A program made the translations under genes and the position numbers. A stretch of DNA of 64,000 nt from positions 720,559 to 784,558 of the forward strand of contig NZ_JANUFD010000001.1 in assembly GCF_024807945.1 (NCBI RefSeq), read 5' to 3'. Below are positions 40,574-48,665 of the stretch, in pieces (the stretch's first letter is position 1; each line of letters begins with the position of its first letter). Under the pieces are notes generated by a model, which saw only the letters and a list, made by a program, of their open reading frames with translations, ran no database searches and was not told the DNA's origin. The stretch is from Pseudomonas sp. JUb42 (lineage in GTDB: Bacteria; Pseudomonadota; Gammaproteobacteria; Pseudomonadales; Pseudomonadaceae).

Positions 40574-40601
40574 ACTATTGCGGCGATGACCCGAACGTCA
40601 A
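40574..40601 (-). promoter_or_regulatory. predicted promoter of the ilvA leader
   Basis: Minus strand TTGACG (40601-40596), 16 nt, AATAGT (40579-40574); start near 40567. Confidence 0.5.
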
Positions 40602-40786
40602 GCACATTGATTTCAAACAGCCATCGAGTCCCCGTCCTGCGCCTTCTGTCGTGTGCCGTTAAATATCCACCGGTTTATTCGTTTTTTGGTAACTGCCGTC
40701 ATTTTTATTTCACCAAGGCACTTTAGGGTGAAGGGCGTGGTCAGTGAATGGGACCCAATAATGGAAAACCGCCGGAGGGCATGAGA

Positions 40787-40873
40787 ATGGACGAATACCA
40801 GGAAGAATTGCTTGAATTCCAAGCCTTTGAACTCGATCTGCCGGAACCGGCTGACGACGCTACCGAGTTGTAA
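40787..40873 (+). CDS. 28-residue acidic microprotein (predicted)
   Basis: Starts MDEYQEELLEFQAFELD and ends DDATEL; 11 of 28 residues are Asp or Glu and none is basic. GGAGGG lies 7 nt before the ATG, a strong Shine-Dalgarno; upstream in-frame ATGs at 40748 and 40781 fit it worse. The mRNA would be divergent from ilvA. Not a known family to me; similar tiny acidic ORFs may exist beside ilvA in other pseudomonads. Confidence 0.5.
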   Translation: MDEYQEELLEFQAFELDLPEPADDATEL

Positions 40874-40910
40874 TCGGTAGCAGGATTCGCCCTGACGCTG
40901 CGCAGGGCCC

Positions 40911-40984
40911 CTGTAGGAGCTGCCGAAGGCTGCGAAAGCGGTGTCTCGGATGGCCCAATTCGCAGCCTGCGGCAGCTCCTACAA
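40911..40984. repeat. REPIN, class with core GGAGCTGCCGAAGGCTGCGAA
   Basis: TGTAGGAGCTGCCGAAGGCTG and CAGCCTGCGGCAGCTCCTACA arms with one mismatch, between the microprotein ORF and the AraC gene. Confidence 0.92.
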
Positions 40985-41025
40985 GATCCCATTCCAAATC
41001 AGGACATGGGTATCTGGTCAATGAC

Positions 41026-42066
41026 TCATCCCATCTGCCGCTGACCACGCCGAAACTCCCCCGGCGTCTGGCCGCTCCAGCGTTTGAAGGCACGTTGAAA
41101 CGCCTCGGCCGAGGCAAACCCCAACAGATAAGCAATTTCTCCGAACGCCAGTTCCGTGTCGCGAATGTAGGTCATGGCCAGGTCGCGGCGCGTGTCATTG
41201 AGCAGATCGCGAAAACCGGTGCCTTCATCGGCCAGTTTGCGGCGCAGGGTCCAGGTCGGCAGTTTCAGCCGCGCTGCGACTTCTTCCAGATCAGGTTCCC
41301 GACCACCATTCAACAACGGCCCCAACAATTGGGTGATGCGTTCGCGCAGGCTGCGGGTGCGGGTGCGTTGTTCGAGTTCTTTCTCGCATAGCTGCAACAG
41401 GTGCCGCCAAGTGCTGGGGCAGTGGTCCGGGTTGCGCAGGGCAAGGCTGTGTTGATCCAGGCGCAACTGGTTGCCCGCCGCGCCGAAGATCACTGGCGTG
41501 TCGCTCAAGTGGCTGTAGTCGGCGGCATAGTCCGGGGCTTCGAATTCGATTTCCAGGCGCCTGGCCAGCACGGTGCAGCCCGCCAGTATCGAGAGCTGGG
41601 TCAGCCAGCCGGCAAGTATCGAATCCACCACAAAGCGGTTGTAGGCGTTGTACGGGCTGATGGAGTAGAAGCGCAACCAGGCGCCGTCGGCATCTTCATC
41701 GAAACGCGACTGGCCGCGATAGTTGGAGCCATACAGCGGTTCGAAACGAATCAGGGTGCGCGCGGCTTCACGCACGTTCGGCGCCTGGGCGGCTGTCACC
41801 CCCGCCAGCCCGGCCTGGCCCAGGCGACCGAACTGACCCATGCGCAGGCCCAGAGCCGGGTCGCCGGTCAGCTGTATGGCGGCATGGCCCAGACGCATGT
41901 AGCGCGGAATCGACAGCCGCGCCCCGGCTTCGGCCAGGCGGGCGGGGTCCAGGCCATATTGTTCGAGCAGGGGCAGCGGGTCCTGGCCATGACTGCGCAC
42001 GGCTGCGGCCAGGCTGTCGATAAAGCCGACCGATAGATCCCCGAGGCGGATGGAGGGCGCTTTCAT
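41026..42066 (-). CDS. AraC-family transcriptional regulator (Arabinose_bd N-terminal domain)
   Basis: 346 residues: N-terminal ligand domain of the PF12625 type (about 15-200; PRYMRLGHAAIQLTGDPALGLRMGQ) and C-terminal double helix-turn-helix (about 245-340; LEEVAARLKLPTWTLRRKL and FGEIAYLLGFASAEAFQRAFKRWSGQTP). Start at MKAPSIRLG, because GGAGGT lies 5 nt upstream. No catabolic operon adjoins it, so the inducer cannot be guessed. Confidence 0.88.
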   Translation of the reverse strand: MKAPSIRLGDLSVGFIDSLAAAVRSHGQDPLPLLEQYGLDPARLAEAGARLSIPRYMRLGHAAIQLTGDPALGLRMGQFGRLGQAGLAGVTAAQAPNVREAARTLIRFEPLYGSNYRGQSRFDEDADGAWLRFYSISPYNAYNRFVVDSILAGWLTQLSILAGCTVLARRLEIEFEAPDYAADYSHLSDTPVIFGAAGNQLRLDQHSLALRNPDHCPSTWRHLLQLCEKELEQRTRTRSLRERITQLLGPLLNGGREPDLEEVAARLKLPTWTLRRKLADEGTGFRDLLNDTRRDLAMTYIRDTELAFGEIAYLLGFASAEAFQRAFKRWSGQTPGEFRRGQRQMG

Positions 42067-42080
42067 CTGCACCTCCATCC

Positions 42081-42175
42081 CGTGGGAGCGAGGCTTGCCC
42101 GCGAAGAGGCCGGTACATTCAGCGCATTTTTTGCGCCTGACAGAACCCCTTCGCGGGCAAGCCACGCTCCCACAG
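42081..42175. repeat. REPIN, class with core GAGGCTTGCCCGCGAA
   Basis: CGTGGGAGCGAGGCTTGCCC and GGGCAAGCCACGCTCCCACA arms around a 50-nt spacer, between two minus-strand genes. Confidence 0.92.
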
Positions 42176-42190
42176 ACTTGCGCAGGGCAT

Positions 42191-43336
42191 TCATAACCAG
42201 ATATTGATCAAACGAGCACCATGGGCTGCCTGGCTGTCCGGCAAGGGTTCACTGACGTTCTGCCCGGCATGGCTGGCAAAGCTGTAGCCGGAGCTGCCCT
42301 GATCCCATAATTGCCCGCGCATGAACACGCTGATGCTGGCCCTGGCGTTGCTCTGGTATTCCCGGCCGCTCAGGGTCAGGCGCTGCCAGGCCTGGCCCTC
42401 GCTGACTTGCAGGGGGTTGAGCCCGATGCTGCTGACGGTCATTGGGTGGTGCGAGCCTCCCCAGGGTTTGTTCCAGCGATCATTACCGATCACCAGTGCC
42501 GGTATGGCGATGAGCTCCACGCCTTGCTGATTGAGTACCTTGTAGTTGCGCGGATACCAGCTGTCGCTGCCGATCAGCACGCCCAGGCGCCCGGCCGGGG
42601 TGTCGATCACATGCAGCGGCGCACCGTCGGCGGGACGGATATAGCCGCGCTGATGGTTGGCCGGTGACAACTGCCGTTGCGGTTGACCAATGGGCAGGCC
42701 GTCGCTGCCGAAGGTGACGCTGCTGTTGAACAGTGGACCGTTGCCGATCTGCAACTGACCATTTTCCACCGACGGTTCCGGCAGGACGATGGAGCCGGCG
42801 ACCAGGGTGACGCCGAATTCCCTGGCCAGTCCACCGAACAGACTCTGATAATCCCGGGCCATGGCTTCGGCCTTCATGCGCATATGGGCATCGTCCAGGC
42901 GGTTGCCGCCTTTGGCCTTGAACACGGCGTTGATGAAGCGCCAGGGGTGGCTCAGAGCCAGCCAGGTCATCGCTTCCTGGATAGTTTGTGCCTGATATAA
43001 CTGATTCCTTTCGCCGCTGGCCAGCAGCCAGGTGCCGATATGTTCCGGCAGCACGACGATGGTTTTTGAGTTGATCAGACCCTGATCCCGGGCTTGTTGC
43101 AGGTAGGCCGAGAGCTTGCGATGCAGGCGTTCGGTGCTCTGGTAATCGGCAGGGAAGAGCTCCGGCTGGATGCCGAGCAGATTGCCGCGTTCGCCGGGCT
43201 GGCCTTCATTGACCACCAGATGGATGCGCAGATCCGACAGATAGTGGCCGACCGGGCGGTCGCCGATCCAGATGGCATAGCCGACGAGGAGGGCTACCAG
43301 CGCCAGGGCGATGAATAGACCCAGAAGTTTGCGCAT
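42191..43336 (-). CDS. Membrane-anchored nitrilase-superfamily protein, probable pseudoenzyme
   Basis: 381 residues: N-terminal membrane segment (about 3-22) and a carbon-nitrogen hydrolase-like domain, presumably periplasmic. The Glu of the catalytic triad is visible (VVLPEHIGTW, near residue 98), but the usual Cys segment (ICxD) reads LIGSDSWYP (near residue 255), with Gly in place of Cys, and the expected Lys segment reads PQRQLSP. Amidase activity is therefore unlikely. The start is uncertain: 43336 (MRKLLGLF) or 43357. Confidence 0.7.
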   Translation of the reverse strand: MRKLLGLFIALALVALLVGYAIWIGDRPVGHYLSDLRIHLVVNEGQPGERGNLLGIQPELFPADYQSTERLHRKLSAYLQQARDQGLINSKTIVVLPEHIGTWLLASGERNQLYQAQTIQEAMTWLALSHPWRFINAVFKAKGGNRLDDAHMRMKAEAMARDYQSLFGGLAREFGVTLVAGSIVLPEPSVENGQLQIGNGPLFNSSVTFGSDGLPIGQPQRQLSPANHQRGYIRPADGAPLHVIDTPAGRLGVLIGSDSWYPRNYKVLNQQGVELIAIPALVIGNDRWNKPWGGSHHPMTVSSIGLNPLQVSEGQAWQRLTLSGREYQSNARASISVFMRGQLWDQGSSGYSFASHAGQNVSEPLPDSQAAHGARLINIWL

Positions 43337-43629
43337 GGGCTGATCGCTACAAAGCATGACTTTGCGTTGAGGGTTTGGCTCAAAGGCTACGGCAAAACAA
43401 GGGCTTATCCAACGATTTTGCAGAGGCAGGCGGATTTTTTGCGCACAGGCAGCTGAAAAGTCCGCGCATTTGCTATTAAGTGCTGAATTTTGCCGCCGCC
43501 GACGAGTCTACGTGCATCAACTTGCAAAGAAGCTGCGCATGAAACGGGCGGCAATCAACTGCTTTATCCTGCTGCCGGGTGCGCTGCTGACAGGCATCTT
43601 TCCACTCTTTCTTTAAACAGGATCTGCTT
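43337..43629. other. intergenic region upstream of the terC-like gene
   Basis: 293 nt. I looked for a yybP-ykoY manganese riboswitch, often found before TerC/YjbE genes, and saw no match to its conserved bulges. It holds a short hydrophobic ORF (43512/43539-43616), listed separately. Confidence 0.6.
43512..43616 (+). CDS. possible small membrane peptide upstream of terC
   Basis: From GTG 43512 the frame encodes 34 residues: a basic start (MHQLAKKLRMKR) and one hydrophobic stretch (AINCFILLPGALLTGIFPLF); from ATG 43539 it is 25 residues. This positive-then-hydrophobic layout is that of single-span small proteins. The Shine-Dalgarno is weak (AAAGAAG for the ATG). It ends 13 nt before the TerC start. 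Coding status is unproven. Confidence 0.35.
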   Translation: MHQLAKKLRMKRAAINCFILLPGALLTGIFPLFL

Positions 43630-44331
43630 ATGACTTGGCTTTCCGATCCCCTCATCTGGGCCTCGCTGGCCCAGATCATTGTCATTGACCTGCTGTTGGG
43701 CGGTGATAACGCCGTGGTCATTGCCATGGCCTGCCAGCGCCTGCCCAAGGAGCTACAGACCAAAGCGATTTATGGCGGGATGCTGGGCGCCATTGTCTTG
43801 CGCATCATCATGCTGTTCTTCGCCCTGCATCTGCTGGCCCTGCCGTTCCTCAAGGTAGTCGGCGCAATTGCCTTGCTGTGGATCGGCATCAAACTGGTGG
43901 CCAATCAGGAAGAAGGCGATGACGAGCTGGACGGCGGCACCCGCCTGTGGACAGCGATCAAGACGGTCATCATCGCCGATGTGGTCATGTCTCTGGATAA
44001 CGTTTTGGCGGTGGCTGCGGCCGGTGACGGCAACTTGTATCTGGTCGCCGCCGGGGTGCTGATCAGCATTCCGATCATCGTCATGGGTAGCCGACTGGTG
44101 CTGGCCGCCATGGAGCGTGCCAGCTGGCTGGTGTTGGTGGGCGGCGGGTTGATCGGCTGGATTGCCGGGGGCATGGCGGTCAGCGATCCTTCCATCGTGC
44201 CGTACCTGCCAGCGGTCGCCTGGCTGCACTGGGCGGCCAGTGGCGCGGCGGCGGTTATCGTGGTGCTGGCGGGGCTTTGGCTGGGGCGGCGCAGGGAAGC
44301 GGCGCACGAAGCTTCAGCGCAAAATGACTAA
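43630..44331 (+). CDS. TerC-family integral membrane protein (YjbE type)
   Basis: 233 residues with seven hydrophobic segments and the two TerC signature Asp motifs, DLLLGGDNAVV (about 20-30) and DVVMSLDNVLAVAA (about 117-130). The family exports metal ions such as Mn2+ or protects secreted metalloproteins. No tellurite genes are near, so a general metal homeostasis role is more likely. Confidence 0.9.
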   Translation: MTWLSDPLIWASLAQIIVIDLLLGGDNAVVIAMACQRLPKELQTKAIYGGMLGAIVLRIIMLFFALHLLALPFLKVVGAIALLWIGIKLVANQEEGDDELDGGTRLWTAIKTVIIADVVMSLDNVLAVAAAGDGNLYLVAAGVLISIPIIVMGSRLVLAAMERASWLVLVGGGLIGWIAGGMAVSDPSIVPYLPAVAWLHWAASGAAAVIVVLAGLWLGRRREAAHEASAQND

Positions 44332-44336
44332 AACCA

Positions 44337-44362
44337 AACAGCGCAGCGAAAGTTGCGCTGTT
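44337..44362. terminator. hairpin between terC and the HrpK-like gene
   Basis: AACAGCGCA-N8-TGCGCTGTT, 9-bp stem in the 52-nt convergent gap; T-rich on the minus-strand side (TTTGGTTTT). Probably serves both genes. Confidence 0.6.
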
Positions 44363-44383
44363 CGTTCAAGCGCCGGTTTTAAC

Positions 44384-47383
44384 TCAGGACGTCCATTGCT
44401 CGCCGCCCGGCCAGTCCTTGGTCGGGATGTCGCTGATGGTGCCGTCCTTGACGCCATCGATGCCGTAGCGCTCGATGGAACCACCGAGCACCTGGGCGAA
44501 GTCATCGGCCTTGGCTTGCTGCTGACCTTCCTTGACCAGCCCCGGAATGATCGCGCCGAGCACGGCCACCCCCGCACCGAGAAAGCCCAGCACGCCCGCC
44601 GCGCTGGCCAGGGCCGGGAGAAATCTCGGCAGGTTGGCGCCTAACAATCCCAGGCCGCCTTCGACCGTCGACGCGGCACCCGCCATCACGCCAAGTGAAC
44701 CTGCGGTAATGCCGAAGCCCCCGGTCAGCTTGTCGCCGCGACGAATCGCCTGCACGCCGTCGAAAATCCCATAGGCCCCGGCGGCAATACCGGCCAGACC
44801 GCCAAGGCCCTTGGCACCTTCCTCGAAATTCTTCGAGATGATCTTGGCATTCTTGTCGTCCTTGACGTTGCCCTTGATCTGGTTGAGCAAATCGCTGGGC
44901 AGTTTGCCGGTCTTCATATCGTCCAGTGATTGCTCGCCGTTCTTGATCGCCTTGTCCAGGTACTGCTGGTAGGCCTTGGTGCCGCCTTCGGTGAGGACGG
45001 TGGCGGTCTGAATCGAGCCGGTGGTGATGTCGACGATATTGCGCGGGGTCAACTTGCCGGCGCTCTGGGCGCCACGGGCGATGGTCATGCCCGCCAGGAA
45101 CAGGCCGCTGACGCCGTGCAGGGTGCCGCTGGCGTAGGCGCCCTTGGCGTCGCCGCTGAGGTCGAACATGTCGAGCTTGTTCATCTTGTCCAGGGCCTTG
45201 GTGCCCTGGCGGAACATGTCCCAATTGCCACGGAAACCGGCCAGCACCTGATCGGTGGTGGCTACGCTGCCGTCCTGGTTCATCAGCAGTTCCGGAGACT
45301 CCTGGCGCACCTGCTCGATCAGCTTGCGCACTTTGTCCTCGTCGAGGTCCGCGCCGCCGTCCTTGCCGAAAGCGGTCTTCATATCGTCGAAGGTAGCGCC
45401 ATCGAACGCGTGTTCCTGGACGATGCTGGAGAAGTTGTCGTTGAGCTGTTTATCGACCTGGGCGGTGAACTCCGGGTCCAGGGTCGCGTTGTACAACGCC
45501 ACTTCCATGCTGAAGGCGCTGGCGGCGGCTTCCGGGGTCTCGGTTTTGAGCAGATCGCGCAGACGCTCGCCGGAGGCCAGCGAGTCCTTGTAGTGGGCCT
45601 TGAATTCCTCGCTGTGGGACGACTTGCCCACTGCCGCCTGGATCTCGGCGGCATTGTCGATACCCAGCATCGACTGCATGCTCTGGGCGGTGGCGTAGAA
45701 GTTGGTCAGCGCCTCGGTCTGATCGGTCTTGCCGTCCTTGGTGGCAGCGTCCCAGGCCTGGTCCAGGGCCTTGCCGGACTTGATCTGCTCTTCGTAAGTC
45801 TTGGTTACCGCATCCTTCAGACCGGGGCTGGATTGGAACAGCGCCTGCATGGCCTTGTCGCCATTGTCCTTGAGGTAGTTGGCCGTGGCCTCGTCGTTTT
45901 GCAGAATGCTGATGTGGTCGTTGATGTCCTGCAACACCTTGTCCGGCTCCCAGAACGCGCCGGAGCCGTTGGCAATCGCCACCTTGCCGTAGTCGTCGCC
46001 CCACATCCCGGCGTTGGCGCCATCGACCACCAGTTTTTGTGCGTTTTGCAGATCGAGCAACACGGCGGCCTTTTCCTCGGCCGTGTAGTTCTCGGGGTGC
46101 TCAAAGACGTCCTTGCCCAGCTTGCTGGTGTCGACTTTGCTGGTGAGGTTGCCCGAGACCACGCTCGACAGCAGGCTGGTCAGGCCGGTGGCATCGGCCG
46201 GGGCGGTGTTCTTCAACCAGTTCTGGATATCGGCTTTACTGGCCTGACCATCGGGGTGGTCGGCCAACGGACTGCCCGCGGTGTCGAGCATCTTGAAGGC
46301 GCCCGGCTGGGACCAGAAGTCCAGGGCTTCCTTTTCTTCGCCGCTGAGTTGCGGGTTGGCGTCCTTGTAGTCCTTGATGTTCTGCTCGGTCAGCGCGCCG
46401 TCTGCCCCGGTCTTGCCACGGATCGAGTCGTAGTTTTGTTCAAGAATGGCGGCATAGCGGGCAATCTGTTTCGAGCCGTCGTCGGCATCGGGCCTGGCCT
46501 TGAGGAAATCTTTGTAACTGGCGATATCCTCGCTGGCCTGGGCCTTGGGTAGCGACTCGAAACCGTACTTGCCGAAATCCTGCAGGCGGCCTGCCTCGGT
46601 GCCATGCCGTGCTTCACCGCTTTTGGTAAAGCCATCGACGCTGCTGTTGGACACTTCATCGCCGCTGAGCACTTTGCCGTTTTCGTCGTAGCCGACGACC
46701 CGATCAAGTACCTGGCTGGCGCGGAAGGCAGCATCGGGATCGTTGTCGAAATCACCCACCTGCGCCTTGAGGGCATCTTTCACGCCACTCTGGTTGCCGA
46801 GGTTTTTCAGCAGCGGATTGGCATCAATGATGTCCTGGGCCGAGCGCTTGTCGTCCTCGGGCAGTTCCCAGACGATCCCGGCGTTCTCGCCAGCCTTGCG
46901 CGCTTGCTCGTCGCTGCCTACATTGGCGGGGCTTTTCAACTCGCCCTTGAGATTGTCGAAACCGTATTTGCCGAAGTCCTGCAGGCGACCGGCCTCGGTT
47001 CCGTGCCGGGCTTCGTGATGACTGGTGAAACCATCGACCTTACCGTTGCCGACATCATTACCGGCGACGCGGTTACCGCTTTCATCCAGCTGCTCGATAT
47101 GTTCCAGCACTTGTTTCGCGCGGTAAGCCGCATTGGGGTCCGTTTCGAAATCCCCGACACGTTCCTTGAGTTTGTCTTTCACACCACTCTGATTACCCAG
47201 GTTCTTCAACAGCGGCGTGTCGTCGATGATGTCTTGTGCCGAGCGCTTGTCGCCTTCGGGCAATTGCCATTCGATACCGGCATCCTTGGCCTTGGCACGT
47301 TCGACCGAGTCGCCCCATTGCTCCTTGGATTTGCTGATGACATCCGTGATGAGTTTGGGCAGATCGATGATTGCGAGGGACAT
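44384..47383 (-). CDS. HrpK-like type III secretion translocator/effector-related protein
   Basis: 999 residues without a signal peptide. The C-terminal part (about 870-965; GLAGIAAGAYGIFDGVQAIRRGDKLTGGFGITAGS, then hydrophobic Gly/Ala/Leu segments) resembles the HrpK domain of plant-associated pseudomonads, where HrpK1 is a putative type III translocator. The N-terminus has a tandem duplication: residues 35-144 and 168-277 share WxLPExDKRSAQDIID, PLLKNLGNQSGVKD and EARHGTEAGRLQDFGKYGF. AGGAG lies 7 nt before the chosen ATG. No T3SS genes and no visible hrp box are near. Assignment is from memory of the family. Confidence 0.65.
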   Translation of the reverse strand: MSLAIIDLPKLITDVISKSKEQWGDSVERAKAKDAGIEWQLPEGDKRSAQDIIDDTPLLKNLGNQSGVKDKLKERVGDFETDPNAAYRAKQVLEHIEQLDESGNRVAGNDVGNGKVDGFTSHHEARHGTEAGRLQDFGKYGFDNLKGELKSPANVGSDEQARKAGENAGIVWELPEDDKRSAQDIIDANPLLKNLGNQSGVKDALKAQVGDFDNDPDAAFRASQVLDRVVGYDENGKVLSGDEVSNSSVDGFTKSGEARHGTEAGRLQDFGKYGFESLPKAQASEDIASYKDFLKARPDADDGSKQIARYAAILEQNYDSIRGKTGADGALTEQNIKDYKDANPQLSGEEKEALDFWSQPGAFKMLDTAGSPLADHPDGQASKADIQNWLKNTAPADATGLTSLLSSVVSGNLTSKVDTSKLGKDVFEHPENYTAEEKAAVLLDLQNAQKLVVDGANAGMWGDDYGKVAIANGSGAFWEPDKVLQDINDHISILQNDEATANYLKDNGDKAMQALFQSSPGLKDAVTKTYEEQIKSGKALDQAWDAATKDGKTDQTEALTNFYATAQSMQSMLGIDNAAEIQAAVGKSSHSEEFKAHYKDSLASGERLRDLLKTETPEAAASAFSMEVALYNATLDPEFTAQVDKQLNDNFSSIVQEHAFDGATFDDMKTAFGKDGGADLDEDKVRKLIEQVRQESPELLMNQDGSVATTDQVLAGFRGNWDMFRQGTKALDKMNKLDMFDLSGDAKGAYASGTLHGVSGLFLAGMTIARGAQSAGKLTPRNIVDITTGSIQTATVLTEGGTKAYQQYLDKAIKNGEQSLDDMKTGKLPSDLLNQIKGNVKDDKNAKIISKNFEEGAKGLGGLAGIAAGAYGIFDGVQAIRRGDKLTGGFGITAGSLGVMAGAASTVEGGLGLLGANLPRFLPALASAAGVLGFLGAGVAVLGAIIPGLVKEGQQQAKADDFAQVLGGSIERYGIDGVKDGTISDIPTKDWPGGEQWTS

Positions 47384-47975
47384 ATCCTTGCTCCTGTAAC
47401 AATTGTGTAAATACATCAGTGCCAGATAGCGTCTGCGCTACATACTTGCCCGCGCGCCTGTCTATTCGAGCCGGGCAGTTGCAATAAGCTGTCTGAACGA
47501 GTGGTTAAGGCGTGACCCTATCAGCCGCTCTATGACGGTTAATGTTGCGCCGGTTTATTTTCACAACGTTTCACAACTGGCCAAGTTAATGGGCATGGCG
47601 AAGAGGGAGGTAAAACGACAGAAAGATTTCCAGCAGGTTTCAACAGCGGTTGTTTACTGTATGTATGTGAATAAAGGCAAAGCGATATCGCTGGCGAGCC
47701 GTGGCTGCTCTGTGCTCATGGTCTGCACGGGCTGAAACAGTGTTGAATCTGTTGTCGATTTTATTCGGTGCTTAACAAAATAAAGTGTCTGTTGAAAATA
47801 TTCGGTCGATTACAAAATATATTTTTCTTGCAGTGTTGTAAGTTGTATGGAGGTATAAGTGCTTGATAGTAATAAGTCGTTTTATTAATTAATAAAATCA
47901 ATTTCAATATTGTTTCTTGTGAATGGAAGATGGCCCGTCTTCACACGGTATCAATAATCAAAAAAGGAAAGCGCT
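47384..47975. other. AT-rich intergenic region between the HrpK-like gene and sodC
   Basis: 592 nt; the part at about 47740-47930 is strikingly AT-rich (runs such as TTTTATTAATTAATAAAATC) against the high-GC surroundings. It holds the divergent promoters. A 67-codon plus-strand frame at 47532 has no Shine-Dalgarno and no recognisable family, so I do not call it a gene. Confidence 0.6.
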
Positions 47976-48500
47976 ATGAAGAGAGTCAACTGGCTGATGT
48001 TGTCCGGCCTGCTGTTTATGGGGGCCGCTCAAGCCGCTTCGCAAGATGTCACCATGGACCTGGTCAGTGCTGATGGCGCGCCCCAGGCCATCGGCCATAT
48101 CACCGTCTCCGAAACGCCCTATGGCCTGTTGTTCACGCCGCATCTGACAGGCCTGCCAGCCGGTTTCCACGGCTTTCATGTGCATGAAAACGGCAGCTGC
48201 GCCGCCGGTCTTTCTCCTGAAGGCAAGAAGGTCGCGGCCCTCGCGGCCGGTGGTCACTTCGACCCGCAACATACTGGCAAACACCTTGGGCCTTACGGCG
48301 AAGGCCACTTGGGTGACTTGCCAGCCTTGCCGGTCAGTGCCAGCGGTGTCGCCGATTACGAAGTGCTGGCGCCACGACTCAAGACCCTGGAACAGATCAA
48401 GGGCCGTGCGCTGATGGTCCATGTCGGTGGCGATAACCATATGGATATGCCGATGCCATTGGGCGGTGGCGGGGCGCGGTTGGCGTGTGGGGTGATTTGA
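47976..48500 (+). CDS. sodC: Periplasmic Cu,Zn superoxide dismutase
   Basis: 174 residues with signal peptide (1-20, cleavage after AAQA). Cu/Zn ligands are in HGFHVHENGSC, AGGHFDPQHTGKHLGPYGEGHLGDLP and VHVGGDNHMD; the Cys pair (NGSC and RLACGV) can form the conserved disulfide. AAAGGAAA precedes the ATG. Protects the periplasm from superoxide. Confidence 0.97.
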   Translation: MKRVNWLMLSGLLFMGAAQAASQDVTMDLVSADGAPQAIGHITVSETPYGLLFTPHLTGLPAGFHGFHVHENGSCAAGLSPEGKKVAALAAGGHFDPQHTGKHLGPYGEGHLGDLPALPVSASGVADYEVLAPRLKTLEQIKGRALMVHVGGDNHMDMPMPLGGGGARLACGVI

Positions 48501-48550
48501 TCTGGCTTAGGGTGATTAACTAATTGCCTGACTGAGTTGAAATGCTGTTT

Positions 48551-48625
48551 CTGTAGGAGCTGCCGAAGGCTGCGAAAGCGGTGTATCTGGTGAATCCATT
48601 CGCAGCCTTCGGCAGCTTCTACAGG
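48551..48625. repeat. REPIN, class with core GGAGCTGCCGAAGGCTGCGAA
   Basis: CTGTAGGAGCTGCCGAAGGC and GCCTTCGGCAGCTTCTACAG arms after sodC. Confidence 0.92.
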
Positions 48626-48665
48626 ACCGTGTTTACAACGGCCCGGCATTTCTCTTTGCGGCTAT

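Noticed and set aside
43337..43629. yybP-ykoY manganese riboswitch before the TerC gene
   Set aside because: Searched by eye for the conserved bulge sequences and paired arms; none found. A covariance search would settle it.
44930..46552. 540-codon frame antisense to the HrpK-like gene, rich in Gly/Val/Leu
   Set aside because: Shadow frame of the real gene; no family resemblance and no ribosome site.
47384..47560. hrp box (GGAACC-N15/16-CCACNNA) upstream of the HrpK-like gene
   Set aside because: No GGAACC/CCAC pair in the right spacing on the minus strand.
47532..47735. 67-codon plus-strand ORF upstream of sodC
   Set aside because: No Shine-Dalgarno, no recognisable motif, odd composition; probably chance in the intergenic region.
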